Below are positions 1 through 10,103 of a DNA stretch of 64,000 bases, piece by piece; positions within the stretch are counted from its first letter, which is position 1; each line of letters begins with the position of its first letter. Below the pieces are notes generated by a model, which did no database searches, had not been told where the DNA came from, and saw nothing but the letters and a program-made list of their open reading frames with translations. The position numbers were made by a program, and so were the translations under genes. This stretch comes from Paracentrotus lividus (Eukaryota > Echinodermata > Echinoidea > Camarodonta > Echinidae). The stretch lies in NCBI GenBank assembly GCA_940671915.1, contig CALNVZ010003425.1, positions 37,762,939 to 37,826,938 on the forward strand, read 5' to 3'.

Positions 1-1285
1 TTTACGCCCTTCATTTTTGTTAAACCTCTGTACATTAATTAAGTCAAAGGGGGAGGAAATCAATACCTGAAAAATATATAATTTGGCCTATTTTCATCGG
101 TCATCATTGTTCATTCTACTGTAAATTATTTTATGAAACTTGGCACACCGCTTCTGGAGTTCACTTACTAATGTGAGCTAATGCAAAATATCGGAAAAGT
201 CTCTGAACCATAAACGAAACCCCAAACTTTCTTCTCATTTGCATGATTTAATGATATCTTGTGCTCACTAAAGCATATGAGACATCGGGATTTTTGTGAA
301 AATGAAATCAGACATGCTCTCCGAAATATATGAGATATCAACTCTAAACTTATGGATAGTATGTATCCCTATAAGGAGATGATCTGATTAGATTTTGGAG
401 TATGTAGGTCAAAGGGCAAGTGTCACAGAGGTCAAATTGTGAAATTCCATGTATTGAGTTTGTTATTGCGATATCTCGAGAACCAGTTGAGATATGAGCT
501 TCAAACTTAGGGGGAGTATGTATCGCTATAGGAAGATGGTCTGATGGATTATGGATTATGTAGGTTAGAGGTCAAGGGTCACAGAGTTCAAAATGTGTAA
601 ATCCATGTATTCAGTTTGTTATTGGGATATCATTTAGAACCAAATTAGATAAACTTCAATCTTAAAGGTAGTACATGTATGCATCGCCATAGGATAAATG
701 TCTGATCGGGTTTGGGGTCACAACACAAGGTCCAAGGTCAAGGTCAAAGATGTCTTTGTATAAAGGAAAATGAATAGACGAATATGCCATACTTCTATGA
801 TCTGGCAATGGTGAAGGCATATATTGAGGATTCATCTTGTTAAATAAATGTTATGGAATCATTCACACATGTCCAAAGGTCGTAAACATAACCAAAAAAC
901 ACATAGAATGTATGGCATGCCTTATGATAAGTGTGTTGTTGAAAAATTGAAATTTTGTTCCAAAATCATTGATTCAAAGTTACATACAAATAGTATGATA
1001 TGAAGCTTTTGAACTTCAAAAAATGACATATTTGCCTATTAACCTTGCTCATTGAAGCATGCAATGACCAAGGTCAATGTTCAAAATTATACGCTCAAAT
1101 CGTAAATGGTAAAATTACCTACATGTACATGACTATATTAGCTTTTTTTCCAACTCTCCCTGGTTAAAAACTTATTACGGTTTGATTTAGGGGGAACTTA
1201 CTTTTTGTGCTGTGTTTACATGTACATGTACCTCAATGTTGTTTGCAGCATATTTTCAAAATAATTTATTTATATTTTGGTACAG
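1..1285. repeat. No gene seen; diverged ~160-bp tandem repeat at about 320-800
   Basis: About three diverged copies of a ~160-bp unit begin near 331, 490 and 645. Each carries a GAGATAT-like word, then 'TATGTATC..TATAG', a 'TCTGAT' box and a 'GGTCAAGGGTCACAGAG' stretch. The unit resembles in style (runs of TGACC/GGTCA) the array at 20.6-21.7 kb but is not the same sequence. No exon is apparent in 1-1285. Left-flank exons of the neighbouring + strand gene could lie here or outside the window. Confidence 0.5.
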
Positions 1286-1287
1286 TG

Positions 1288-1376
1288 ATGTCACAATTGG
1301 ATATCAACAAGAAATATCATGCCAAGGCAAGAGAAGCGATCAAGTTCATGGAAAAGGAATTCCAGATTGGAAACAG
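1288..1376 (+). CDS. Unrecognised + strand gene, exon 1 (first visible)
   Basis: The acceptor 'ttggtacag' ends at 1285, followed by TG and then ATG at 1288. The donor is AACAG|GTTTGT. It encodes a Lys/Glu-rich helix, MSQLDINKKYHAKAREAIKF and onward, ending QIGN plus two bases of an Arg codon. It may be internal rather than first, because a splice acceptor directly precedes it. Confidence 0.5.
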
Positions 1377-3467
1377 GTTTGTATTTTTTTCCCCCTCAAG
1401 CCTTATTCCCCTCTGCAGTAAAATAACTCCTGTGTACTGAAGAGCAGAAATCTAATAATATTTACCATAGTTTACAGCTACAGTGAATTTACAGTTATTT
1501 GCCTTTGTATAATTCACAATTTAAGTTTAATTTTCATCATTTTAAACAAGGTTTACATTTTTTTTTAAAGTTGTTCAAATAATGATATTTTTTCTTTCTT
1601 TGTAAAGTGGCCATGATGAACTTATGATTGAAAACAAACTGTTAAGATGTCCAAATGTTTATAACGTTTTCCCTTATTTTCTCTTTCTTTGTAAGGTATC
1701 TAAGAGCTCAGAAAGAAAAAGAGAGTCTTGTCTTCGATGACATGTCCAAAGCTAAGATTGAGGACATAGATATCAGGTAAGAATCTAGTATACTGCTTGG
1801 GAAAATTAGACCAAATTATTTTTCATTAAGGTTTCAGTGTGTGTATGTTTCTCGTTTTGTGTAGTAAGAAAAAAATTATTAAACACAGACTATCTCTACT
1901 TCTATGCATTCTTCAGCATTTATATTATTGACATGTGAGTATAGACCTTTCATTACTAATGCAAATGGCGCTCTTGTCCCAGAACAGAAAATGAGCTTGG
2001 TTTAATCACTTTTGCCCGAGCTGTATTTTTAGATGATTAAAATTGTGAGCAGGTTGAAGCAAAATCGTGCTCTTTAGCCATCCCTCAAAACCGCCCTTAA
2101 CCGCTATTCAGCTTAGACCTCCCGCCTCTCCCCCCCCCCCCCCCCCCCCCCCCCTCCACAAAAAAAAAAAAAAAAAAATGCCCTGAACAGCCTTTTTTAT
2201 TTTTGCTTGCTGTTGCCTCTGTAACATCCTGAACCTGACTTTTATCTTTCACCATAAACTCCTCTTGTAACTGCCCATTTGTTTCTTATTAAATCTATCT
2301 GCATAAATTAACCTTTAAATAAGTTTTACATGTCTTAAAACATCCTTTTGGCAGATAGCTATGAGGAGTAAGCCACCCAATTCCTTAAAGTCTCTGAGTT
2401 CTAAAGGGTTAAATACTTACAACATTTACTTGTACTGTACTTTCTTGATTAGAAACATGGCTCTGCATTCTAAGTTTCCTCCTACTATCGTACAAGCATT
2501 TCGTCTTGGAAGAAAAGACCATAGCCTAAAGTACTATTTCTATTACGTCACTGAAATCATACATATTTCTCCTCCTAACCAAGAACAGCCAGAATCTGGA
2601 ACCAGTTACGGCAATGGGAAGTTACACCTCAGGGCCCCGTAACACAAAGATTTGCAATCAATTGCTAAATGTCCACAGCCAATCACGATCTTTGGTAAAT
2701 GCGCATTTCGTTCAATAGACAGACCAGCAGCCAATCAGAATAGCTCTTTCGAATTTGCAATTGATCGCAAACCTTTGTGTTACGGGGCCCAGGTGCGTAT
2801 CGATGTTTGACAAACGATTTTATCAGCCAATTGTCTTGGGATAATAATAGCTATAATATATTTTGGCATTGACCAAAAAAAATCCTTGTAAGGGCTGATG
2901 CTGGATCCGCTACTGTGTCTACATCAGTAGCTGCTTTCAAGGATGCTGTCATCCTGCAAGCCATCAGAAGGATGCCACTTCCTGTAGGTTTCAGAATGCT
3001 GTGAACGGCAGCTCACTTTTTCATTGCGCATTATGTTTAAATGTACAGTGCACCAAACATGCACCGTTATATCACGATTGGCGCAACATCAACCCTTGAC
3101 ACCAACAGCTTGACAATCATCCTAGTTGCCTAGCTTCCAAAGTGAGCTGCTAATGGGATTATTTCTACAAGGTGTAATCATCTCAGAGCATTGTACAACA
3201 TTTGCCTATCATATCTATTTCTTTTCCTCCTGTTCATCCAGAAACTTTTGCAGTATAGCAGAGTGTGCTCATTTCTTTGCCCTACGCTCCGGAGACTCTT
3301 CACCACGCAGCTCTAACCCTTGCCCCGAAGGAATGGTCACCATTCTGACCCATCAAGAACCCTTGGATGATCCCAGGGTGGCTGCTACCATTGACCAGCT
3401 ACTCAATGTCGGAGTGGACGTCACAACGGCCAGGGACTTCCAAGCTCGATGGCAGGCTCATACTTGA
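1288..3467 (+). CDS. Unrecognised five-exon gene, 193 codons from the first visible ATG
   Basis: Exons: 1288-1376 (the acceptor AG ends at 1285), 1696-1776, 2453-2530, 2893-3000 and 3242-3467 (stop TGA). Every junction is phase 2, and the summed length (582 nt) is a multiple of three. This joint agreement is the main evidence for a real gene. The N-terminal ~55 residues are highly charged and helical (KKYHAKAREAIKFMEKEF..., then RAQKEKE). The middle is alanine-rich (STSVAAFKDAVILQAIRR). The C-terminus is Pro/Ser-rich, then LDDPRVAATIDQLLNVGVDV. No signal peptide or membrane segment is seen. The exon 3 donor is uncertain: GT at 2531, or at 2474, both phase 2. The ATG at 1288 follows an acceptor by only two bases, so coding sequence may extend upstream. 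I do not recognise the family. Confidence 0.55.
1696..1776 (+). CDS. Unrecognised + strand gene, exon 2
   Basis: A pyrimidine-rich tract ends 'tttgtaag' at 1695, and the donor is ATCAG|GTAAGA, a near-consensus site. It completes Arg and continues YLRAQKEKESLVFDDMSKAK, then IEDIDI. Entry and exit are both phase 2. The charged, helix-prone composition continues exon 1. Confidence 0.6.
2127..2178. repeat. Poly-C then poly-A tract
   Basis: A run of about 27 C (interrupted once by T) is followed by about 19 A in the intron between exons 2 and 3. Poly-C/poly-G tracts of 10-25 bases recur throughout the window, for example at 3808-3844, 7840, 13943, 14643, 17513, 19080, 26820, 37756 and 44240. Confidence 0.9.
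2453..2530 (+). CDS. Unrecognised + strand gene, exon 3 (donor uncertain)
   Basis: The acceptor is 'cttgattag' ending at 2452. The reading runs RNMALHSKFPPTIVQAFR and on to DHSL. Two donors keep phase 2: CTAAA|GTACTA (exon end 2530) or CTAA|GTTTCC (exon end 2473). The frame stays open to a foldback element beginning at 2632, which closes it. cDNA would settle the donor. Confidence 0.4.
2632..2790. mobile_element. Foldback MITE, GGGCCCCGTAACACAAAG family, copy 1
   Basis: A 159-bp element starts GGGCCCCGTAACACAAAG and ends CTTTGTGTTACGGGGCCC. Both subterminal regions are also inversely related (TTTGCAATCAATTGC against GCAATTGATCGCAAA). A second copy with the same internal words (CCAATCA, GACCAGCA) is at 33298-33452. 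No transposase is present. Confidence 0.85.
2893..3000 (+). CDS. Unrecognised + strand gene, exon 4
   Basis: The acceptor is 'ccttgtaag' ending at 2892 and the donor is ATGCT|GTGAAC. It encodes ADAGSATVSTSVAAFKDAVI and then LQAIRRMPLPVGFRM, an alanine-rich probably helical stretch. Phase 2 on both sides fits its neighbours. A competing donor at 3000-minus (CCT|GTAGGT) would break the frame of exon 5, which is why the later site was chosen. Confidence 0.5.
3242..3467 (+). CDS. Unrecognised + strand gene, terminal exon
   Basis: The acceptor 'ttcatccag' ends at 3241. It encodes NFCSIAECAHFFALRSGDSS, a Pro/Ser-rich stretch, VTILTHQEPLDDPRVAATID, and ends WQAHT followed by TGA. The balanced third-position use and even amino-acid spread look coding. 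No polyadenylation signal is obvious just downstream. Confidence 0.6.
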
Positions 3468-4493
3468 AAGAGAGATAGAGTCAGGGTCAGTGAGCTAAAG
3501 AGGAAGATGATGGATAGTGTGTCGAAGGTAATTGGGAATGGATTTTGTGATTTATTTGATTTTTGGCTTAGAAAACAAGATAGGCAACCTTGCCGAATGC
3601 CTCTGCCAAAGTTGAATCTGTTGAGACTGAAGAAAAAGCTTTGACCTATGAAGTCCAGATTAACAACAATAGCATATAAAGAGATTACTTGAAAAGGCCC
3701 TTGACTAATAGGCGATTATTTGACTGATGCGAGTTTGACTTACATGATGGTAAGGGGACAAGGTTGACTGTACATGTGTATTATGTTCAGAGGTAAAGTC
3801 ATTAAGTAACAACCCCCTCCCCCCTCCCCCCCCCCCCCCCCCCCGAGAACTATGTTTGAAGTCCTTTGGAGGGACTTTGTAATGAGAAACTACTGACTCT
3901 TAGCTTTCTCACAATTTATCATTTTACTCTGGGAGAATGCATTTTGTTCTTTAGTGAGGTTGAAATAATTCAAATTAAAAAAATTCTATTTTGAGACCAG
4001 AGCATACAGAACGATTGTTTTTTTAGTGTGGTCAACCATTAACTTAGTTTGAAATTTCCTCCAAAATAATTGTTGTCTTGGTCTAAATGTAATTAACCTA
4101 AAAATATCGCATACAATGGACTTGAGCCTTTTTTTTTTCCCCCTTAATCCAAATGTGATGGCATATTGTGTCTGGGCTCCACTGTGCCACGTGTTGGGTG
4201 GCTTTGTGACTCTTGCGAACTTTCCTTTCTATTTTTTGTAGCATATGCTCGCCAATACCACTCGTTTGGGTGATTGTATGTATTACCCCCCAAAAAAGGT
4301 CCCTCCCTACCTTCCCCATTTTTTCAGTGTCCTCCTGGTGTCCCTGAATACTAAACAAGCCAGCATTAAGGGTACCAAGATATTTATTTTTAATTCATCA
4401 TGACACTGCAAATGTCCAGGAAATACCTGGTGGTATAGTCACAATTATATCCTATGTCTTAAAATTGTCTAACTAGGATTGGTCGAGAACGTG
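3468..4493. other. Intergenic, no gene seen
   Basis: This stretch holds a poly-C tract (3808-3844) and otherwise unremarkable AT-rich sequence. A minus-strand open frame at 4098-4358 has no splice or homology support. Confidence 0.6.
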
Positions 4494-4620
4494 TCATGTG
4501 ACTAAACTAGTTTCACCATAAAACAACAAAGAAAATTCGTGACGTCAGACCTCGGAATAGTTTTGCCCGGCCAATATTCTGACGTCATTATTTAAGAAAA
4601 CTGGATATTTAGCTATCGAT
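4494..4620 (+). promoter_or_regulatory. Promoter-like patch with two CRE-type TGACGTCA sites
   Basis: TGACGTCA occurs twice, at 4542-4549 and 4581-4588, about 40 bp apart. Between them is a GCCAAT (CCAAT-box-like) word at 4572. CATGTGAC at 4495 contains an E-box. The spacing and density fit a core promoter for a transcript starting near 4600-4670, but part of this could be repeat-derived, as GTGACGTCA also occurs in the foldback element at 50203. Confidence 0.35.
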
Positions 4621-4671
4621 ATTCGATAATGAGACTGAGCACGTCGATATCAATCGTAAACATCTACAACG

Positions 4672-4701
4672 ATGGCTGCCTCCATTGCACGAGCGGAGAA
4701 G
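4672..4701 (+). CDS. Candidate first coding exon (MAASIARAEK)
   Basis: An ATG in good context (ACGATGGCT) opens MAASIARAEK and then reaches the donor AAG|GTGATG. It lies about 85 bases 3' of the paired CRE sites. An alternative frame from the ATG at 4629 stays open much longer to 4913 but looks less like a start. No following exon in matching phase was found, so this is only a candidate. Confidence 0.25.
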
Positions 4702-5029
4702 GTGATGAGGAGAAATTTAATCTCGTTGAATACGGGGATTTAAAGGATATTATTTGCTTGGACAGATTTGGAAAATACAAAGGAACAGATCAAATATGGG
4801 TGAGCAATTTCAACGAATACTGCACCATTATCGACGTTAATTACGCGACTTCAAGTTCATTCTTATTGACGGTTGCATCGTTGCCGTTGCCGTTGCGTTT
4901 TCTTGTGTGTTGACTAGGCCTAGGTCTTGGCCGCAGGCAGCAAGCACAAAATGAGCAAATGCGGCTTTGCCTTGCCAAGTTGACTTTTTAAAATCAATTT
5001 TTCTGTGCATTTTCTCCCTTGTAAAGTTA

Positions 5030-5185
5030 GTAGGATATAATTAAAATATGCCATGAACTCTTTTTTAATTTCCAGCTAAAATTATGGATTCCTCGGTGCG
5101 CCCCTCAAAAAATAGTGCCATTCCTGCCGCCTTGGAATCCATAATATTTTCACTGGAAATCCTCAATGCATGGTATATTTGATTA
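5030..5185. repeat. Small inverted repeat (hairpin)
   Basis: The arms 'TTTCCAGctaaaattatggattcc' and 'ggaatccataatattttcactGGAAA' pair across a short centre at about 5100-5135. Weaker outer pairing (TATGCCATG against CATGGTATA) extends it. It is probably a decayed foldback element. Confidence 0.5.
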
Positions 5186-5332
5186 CTACCTGTAGATGAT
5201 GCGGGTTTTATTCTGACCTATGAGGTACACTTCATCTTTAACACTTTTAAATACAGTCGGATTGTTCTCAAGAATTGTCACCCACAAATCGCTTCCTAGC
5301 ATTAATTATAACTTCATCTTTGTGCTTTACAG

Positions 5333-5405
5333 AAGAAAATCAGATGAGAGACTGTCGCTAGAATGGTTCATCGAGTGCCTTCTCGAACAGATTTACATCA
5401 GTTAA
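5333..5405 (+). CDS. Candidate terminal exon, unknown gene
   Basis: The acceptor 'gtgctttacag' ends at 5332. The frame reads RKSDERLSLEWFIECLLEQI, then YIS and TAA. The composition is convincing for a short C-terminal helix, and entry would be phase 2. No upstream exon with a matching phase is certain, so it may belong to the candidate exon at 4672 or to the gene at 1.3-3.5 kb by alternative splicing. I do not recognise the product. Confidence 0.3.
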
Positions 5406-6029
5406 AGAGCTCTCGACAGTTGGAGATGGTGTGGGATTAGCGGTAAAGAGTAGCAATGAAGTCCTAGACTGTAAGAGATGGTGTGTGAGAGCAGTGCGAA
5501 GTACCGATACAGTGCGTCCCAGTTTAAAGTATACCCAACTTTGAGAGCCTCATATTAAAATTGTATAACTTATGTGTAATTAATTTTAATTTCATGGCAA
5601 AGAGTAACTCATATTCTATCTAATGATACCAAAATCATACTGATACTGTCATAGATGACTGAACACTCGAGTTTTTAAAAACATTGGTCAAAAGTGATCT
5701 GTACCCAGTTGTCTTAAAAGCAGCCCTTGCTTTCTGATCATTCATTGTTTGTTTGAGGTCAGCCTTCCTGAGTCCACTCATTAGGCACAAAGGATTACTT
5801 GATCTATTGAAATGCAAGGGCTGCTTTTGCTCAAACTTGGGACAGGGCACTTTTTACGCTTGTTTTTTTAAAGCCCAACTGCTTAATTATCCGTCACACC
5901 ATAGGTATACATGTAAGTTTGGTATCATTGAAGAGAATATATCATGATATATATTTCAAGGTCACACAAGCTATAATATTTTTACAGAAAATCCTATAAA
6001 GATAATAAGAGTAGTAGTCATGATGAAAT

Positions 6030-6810
6030 GAATCAAAACATTCTTGTTCATACCAGAATCTCAAGCATAGGAAATAAATACTACACATCAAAGGAATTTA
6101 CAGAAAATTGTGAATTTGCCGAGAAAAGATCAAAATAAGCATAATTTCTGTAGCCGTCCAAGCATATGCGTGATTAACACGGCCACGTGGAAAGTCTATG
6201 GGTATATCATGTGCACGCAATTCGCACCGGATCTGTGTGTGTATGTTGTGCCGTGACTTGTGGCGATATAGCGGTCTACTCCAAGTCGCAATTTGACGGA
6301 CTGTTTCGATATTTGTTCAACATTTCTTCTGAAATCATTATCGAACGTGAATATAATCTTGTGTAGGAATATGCATATATATGCAATGTGAGGACATATC
6401 TTACAGATTTATCTCAAATTATTTTGGCTGTAAGAACTCAAGCTTGGCTTTAAAGGCAGATCAGTCTTAACATAAACTGAAGTATTGGTTAAGAATAGAA
6501 CATCAATTCAACAGTTAAAAGATTTTTACCAAAACTCAAGAATTTGAAATAAATACCTCATACCAATTGAATTTACAGGAAATTGTGTGAGCAAAATAAT
6601 TATTAATTGCTTCGCACATGGCGTGCTGTGAGCATGTACATGTACTATGTGTCTGAGTAACTCTGCATGCTGCATTTCGCACCGCATCTGTGTTTATTCT
6701 GGTGCAGAGAGTTCTGGCAAGTTAGCAGGGTACTCTAAGCCTCAGTTTGACAAAGCTTTTCAATATTTCAAATATGAAATCATCTACAGAACATAAACAT
6801 ATATGGTATT
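6030..6810. repeat. Diverged tandem duplication, unit about 470 bp
   Basis: The block at 6030-6395 and the block at 6490-6810 share the order: a 'CTCAAG..GAAATAAATAC' box, 'GAATTTACAG.AAATTGTG', 'TTCGCACCG.ATCTGTGT', 'TACTC.AAG.C.CA.TTTGAC', 'TTTC.ATATTT' and 'GAAATCAT'. Divergence is high and no coding is apparent. Confidence 0.6.
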
Positions 6811-6864
6811 GGTAAAATGGAACGATATGAAGGTATATTTAAACCAAGCTACATGTACAATAGG

Positions 6865-7822
6865 CAGCTTTCTAACACCAGATCGAACGTCAAGCTACTA
6901 CGAGGTGACGTCATACCTGCCACTGCGCATACTCAAAAGCTTACACTCGGGTCGTCTCCAAATCTGAGGACGGGAGTTGGGGGAAATTTTTTCCGATTCC
7001 GCGTTGTCGCGACAACGGCAACGTGAGTGAAATTTCTTCTATTGAAAAACAAAGGAATACATTAGGAATTATTGAAGAGAAGATGAAAGAAGAAAAGAAA
7101 CAAAGAAATACACCAGAAATGATGGAAGAGAAAGTGAAAGAAGGATATGCATGTAACAAATGAAAAACGATGAAAGAAGGTGAAAACAATGAAATACATA
7201 AGAAATGATGGAAGAGAAGATAAAAATAGGAGGAAAATAAGGAAATACATAAGTAATGATGGAAGAGAAGACGAAAGAAGAATGAAAAACAAAGAAATAC
7301 ATAAAAAATGATGGATAAAGCGGTGAAAGAAGGTGAAAACAAGGAAATGCATAAGATATGATGGAAGAGAAGATGAAAGAAAAAGAAATACATAAGAAAT
7401 GATGAAAGAGAAAGTAAAAGAAGGATTAAAAACAAATAAATACATAAGAAATGATGGAAGAGAAATTTAGAGAAGGACTAAAAACAAATAAATACATAAG
7501 AAATGATGGAAGAGAAGATGAAAAAAGAATAAAAACAAAGAAATACTTAGGAATGATGGAAGAGAAAGTGAATGAAGGATAAAACAAAGAAATACATAAA
7601 GAAAAAAATGAAATATATAAGATACTATACAAAAGAAGGAGACAAGAACATAAAAACAAAAAAATAGTCACCCGATCCCAACATTTTATCATGTGAGTGT
7701 AGAAACTACCGTCGCGAAAATATCGAAAGCGCTTCTGCGAGGGAACGAACGAGGTTTGCACAACCTCGATACGCTCCAGTTAACTCGTCGTAGCTGATGT
7801 TTGGTCTGAGGTTAGAAAGCTC
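6865..7822. mobile_element. TIR element carrying an internal purine-rich minisatellite
   Basis: The left end (6865-6904, CAGCTTTCTAACACCAGATC...) matches the reverse complement of the right end (7783-7822, ...GGTTAGAAAGCTCC) over about 40 bp. Between them lies a minisatellite (about 7030-7640) and poly-G-free unique flanks. There is no transposase frame, so it is a non-autonomous element. Confidence 0.6.
7030..7640. repeat. Purine-rich minisatellite, about ten 55-60-bp units
   Basis: Each unit resembles 'AAACAAAGAAATACATAAGAAATGATGGAAGAGAAGATGAAAGAAGG' with length and base variants; the strand is almost pure purine. Long minus-strand open frames here (Phe/Leu/Ser-rich) are translation artefacts of the repeat. 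Confidence 0.85.
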
Positions 7823-8543
7823 CGTAATGTAGCTAAACGGTGGGGGGGGGGGGGGCTTCCCAGTATGCATAACAGGAAAATGAACATATGCGCACCTGGC
7901 TCAATGCAGTACCCATTGGAAGCCTCCCAGCTATATGGCAGGCACATACAAATGTAAAGGGCTCACTTCCATGAAACGCATCCCAAATTTGTCTATCCTT
8001 TGGACTAAACAGGGAAACACTTTTGTAAAGAAAAGTGGATATACAATGTATTTGTTATCAATTAAGTTTGCATCAAAGACTACATGATATAATGGTGTAT
8101 TCTGGGTTAGGAAACAGGATATTTCAATTAGTTTTTAGTATTAGTATGTCTCAAAGAGATTCTATATGGAGATACCGTGACATACATGTAGTCCCTTTTA
8201 TGTCCTGTTGAAGGTAAAAAATGATACATGCATTTATGGTCCTTTTATCGCAATGCATGATGGGCAGGATTCTAGAACAATCAGCCGATTGCAGCACCCA
8301 CTGCTGATGTTGTGGATACCAGTTAGAAATTTGATTTTCACCAATAAATCTTTATTACCACAGATATTATTTTAACATTCAATAAAAAACAGTAGTGTTT
8401 GAAATTGATCCACACAATAAACATGCACAAATGAATTCCTCGTATCATCAACAACATGATCGCTTGCTGCAATTGTACTGGAATTTCATCACAAGAACAT
8501 GCATTGCGATGCAAGAACTAAAAATGCTCTTAAGGTGGGTCCA
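7823..8543. other. Intergenic, no gene seen
   Basis: It contains a poly-G tract near 7841 and ordinary AT-rich sequence. Confidence 0.6.
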
Positions 8544-8679
8544 GGGGGCGTTTCATGAAAGGACTTGTTGGACGTTTTATCCAACAAATTTGCTCTCAGC
8601 CAATCATATGCAAACATTTCAGTAGCTTATAACAGTTGACGGTGATAATCGGTTAATATTTGTTTCCTGTAATGCTCCC
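8544..8679. mobile_element. Foldback MITE, GGGGCGTTTCATGAAAGGAC family
   Basis: It starts GGGGGCGTTTCATGAAAGG, contains AGCCAATCA and CAGTAGCTTATAACAGTTG, and ends with an AATGCTCCC end. Related copies lie at 13235, 25132 (partial), 31587 (inverted) and 32687 (near-perfect palindrome). Confidence 0.8.
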
Positions 8680-9419
8680 GTGGTACTGGTTTTGCATATT
8701 TAGTCAACCGAGTGCATCATGTTCATTGAAACCAACTTTTTATTTGCACCCAATCTTTATTTAATTTGCCTATTACACAACTGCAAAACATTCTTGTTAG
8801 ACGTCTCTGATATGTTTGTAGTCTTGAATATTCAGTGTAGTTTTTGGATGATTCTTGGAGAATTCATTTCCATTATTGCCATGACTAATGTTTTCTTTTA
8901 AAGATTTAAACTTAAAAATACTCTATTCTAAATGAGTTGTGCTTTCATTATGACATGCATGCTTTGTACCTAACTTGCCAGTTTATTGTAGTAATAATTT
9001 ATCTAACTACAAATAAATGGAAACATTTCTTTTAGTATGAATATTGGAATTTCTATGTAAGTTGTTATTTATTTTCATATTACTACATGTATCTTAACAT
9101 TTTTGTTATACTTTGAATATCATGAATAGATCATTAGATTGTATACCAGCTTGATAGTTTTAATCTTGATTTGTACTTGATTGATGAAATTCATATGAAA
9201 TTTTGGTCAATATGAGTGTGTGGATAATGAATTGATACAGTCCTCTCCTATTATGATAAACCAGTGACCTTTAATTAATGAAACATTGTTTTACTGAAAG
9301 CATTGGCACATGTTTAACAATTAAGTTGGGAAAATTACCTCGTTCTAACGAAATCTTGTTGTTAAATCATTGCTCATTATAATAGCAGTAGACTGTAATA
9401 GTTTGAGTGTAGAGATAAT
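8680..9419. other. Intergenic, no gene seen
   Basis: AT-rich sequence without recognisable exons or repeats. A short + strand frame at 8719-8901 is hydrophobic but unsupported. Confidence 0.5.
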
Positions 9420-9673
9420 GGCCTGTATTCACAAAGGTGACCTAATTTAAGCCATAGCTTAAATCTGTGTTTTAACAATAGGTAGCAAAATACGACACAA
9501 TCCCAAAGAGTAGCAAGTACAAAAGTTTTCCTAACTATTAAAGCAGGATTCCAGAACCCAGTAAATGTGTAAGGAACATAACAACTTTGACAGACTGAGT
9601 CACATTTTTCTACCCATAGTTAAACCAGTTTTAACCTATGGCTTGACTTGGGTCACCTTTGTGAATTCAGGCC
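9420..9673. mobile_element. Foldback MITE, GGCCTGTATTCACAAAGGTG ends
   Basis: The left end GGCCTGTATTCACAAAGGTG, followed by GACC and AAGCCATAG, matches the reverse complement of the right end (CCTATGGCTTGACTTGGGTC, ACCTTTGTGAATTCAGGCC). The length is 254 bp with no coding capacity. Confidence 0.8.
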
Positions 9674-10103
9674 ATTGAGCATAGAGATACAACATGAATG
9701 TCATGGAAGAATAAATAGCTGATATACAGTGCAGTGGTGAAAGAGAAGTAGATCAATGTAGTTGAAGTTGAATGTACATTGTAGTTGAAGGAGAAGTATC
9801 TCACCGAGTTGCGAACCCAAGCAAACATTCTATACCATTACATATTTAGAGCATTTTATGAGATATACACTGTATTTCTGGTTACAAACATTCAAAACGA
9901 TATGAATTTAAGTGTAAACGTTTATAAATAGAATTATGTTTCGTCATGAAATTTATATTAAAATTATTATGATCCAGGCTACTTATGAAAAAAGAGACGA
10001 AGCATTTTGATGTTTTGCTAACAACCTAATTTATTCTCAATTACTGTACAAAATGTCGCAAACTGATCTTTTATACTTGATGTAAAAGGGTTAACGTAGA
10101 AAG
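9674..10103. other. Intergenic, no gene seen
   Basis: Low-complexity AT-rich sequence with short GTAGTTGAAG repeats near 9760-9800. Confidence 0.5.

Noticed and set aside
6941..7445. Hydrophobic Phe/Leu/Ser minus-strand frames resembling membrane proteins
   Set aside because: They are the complement of the purine minisatellite; three overlapping frames are open at once.
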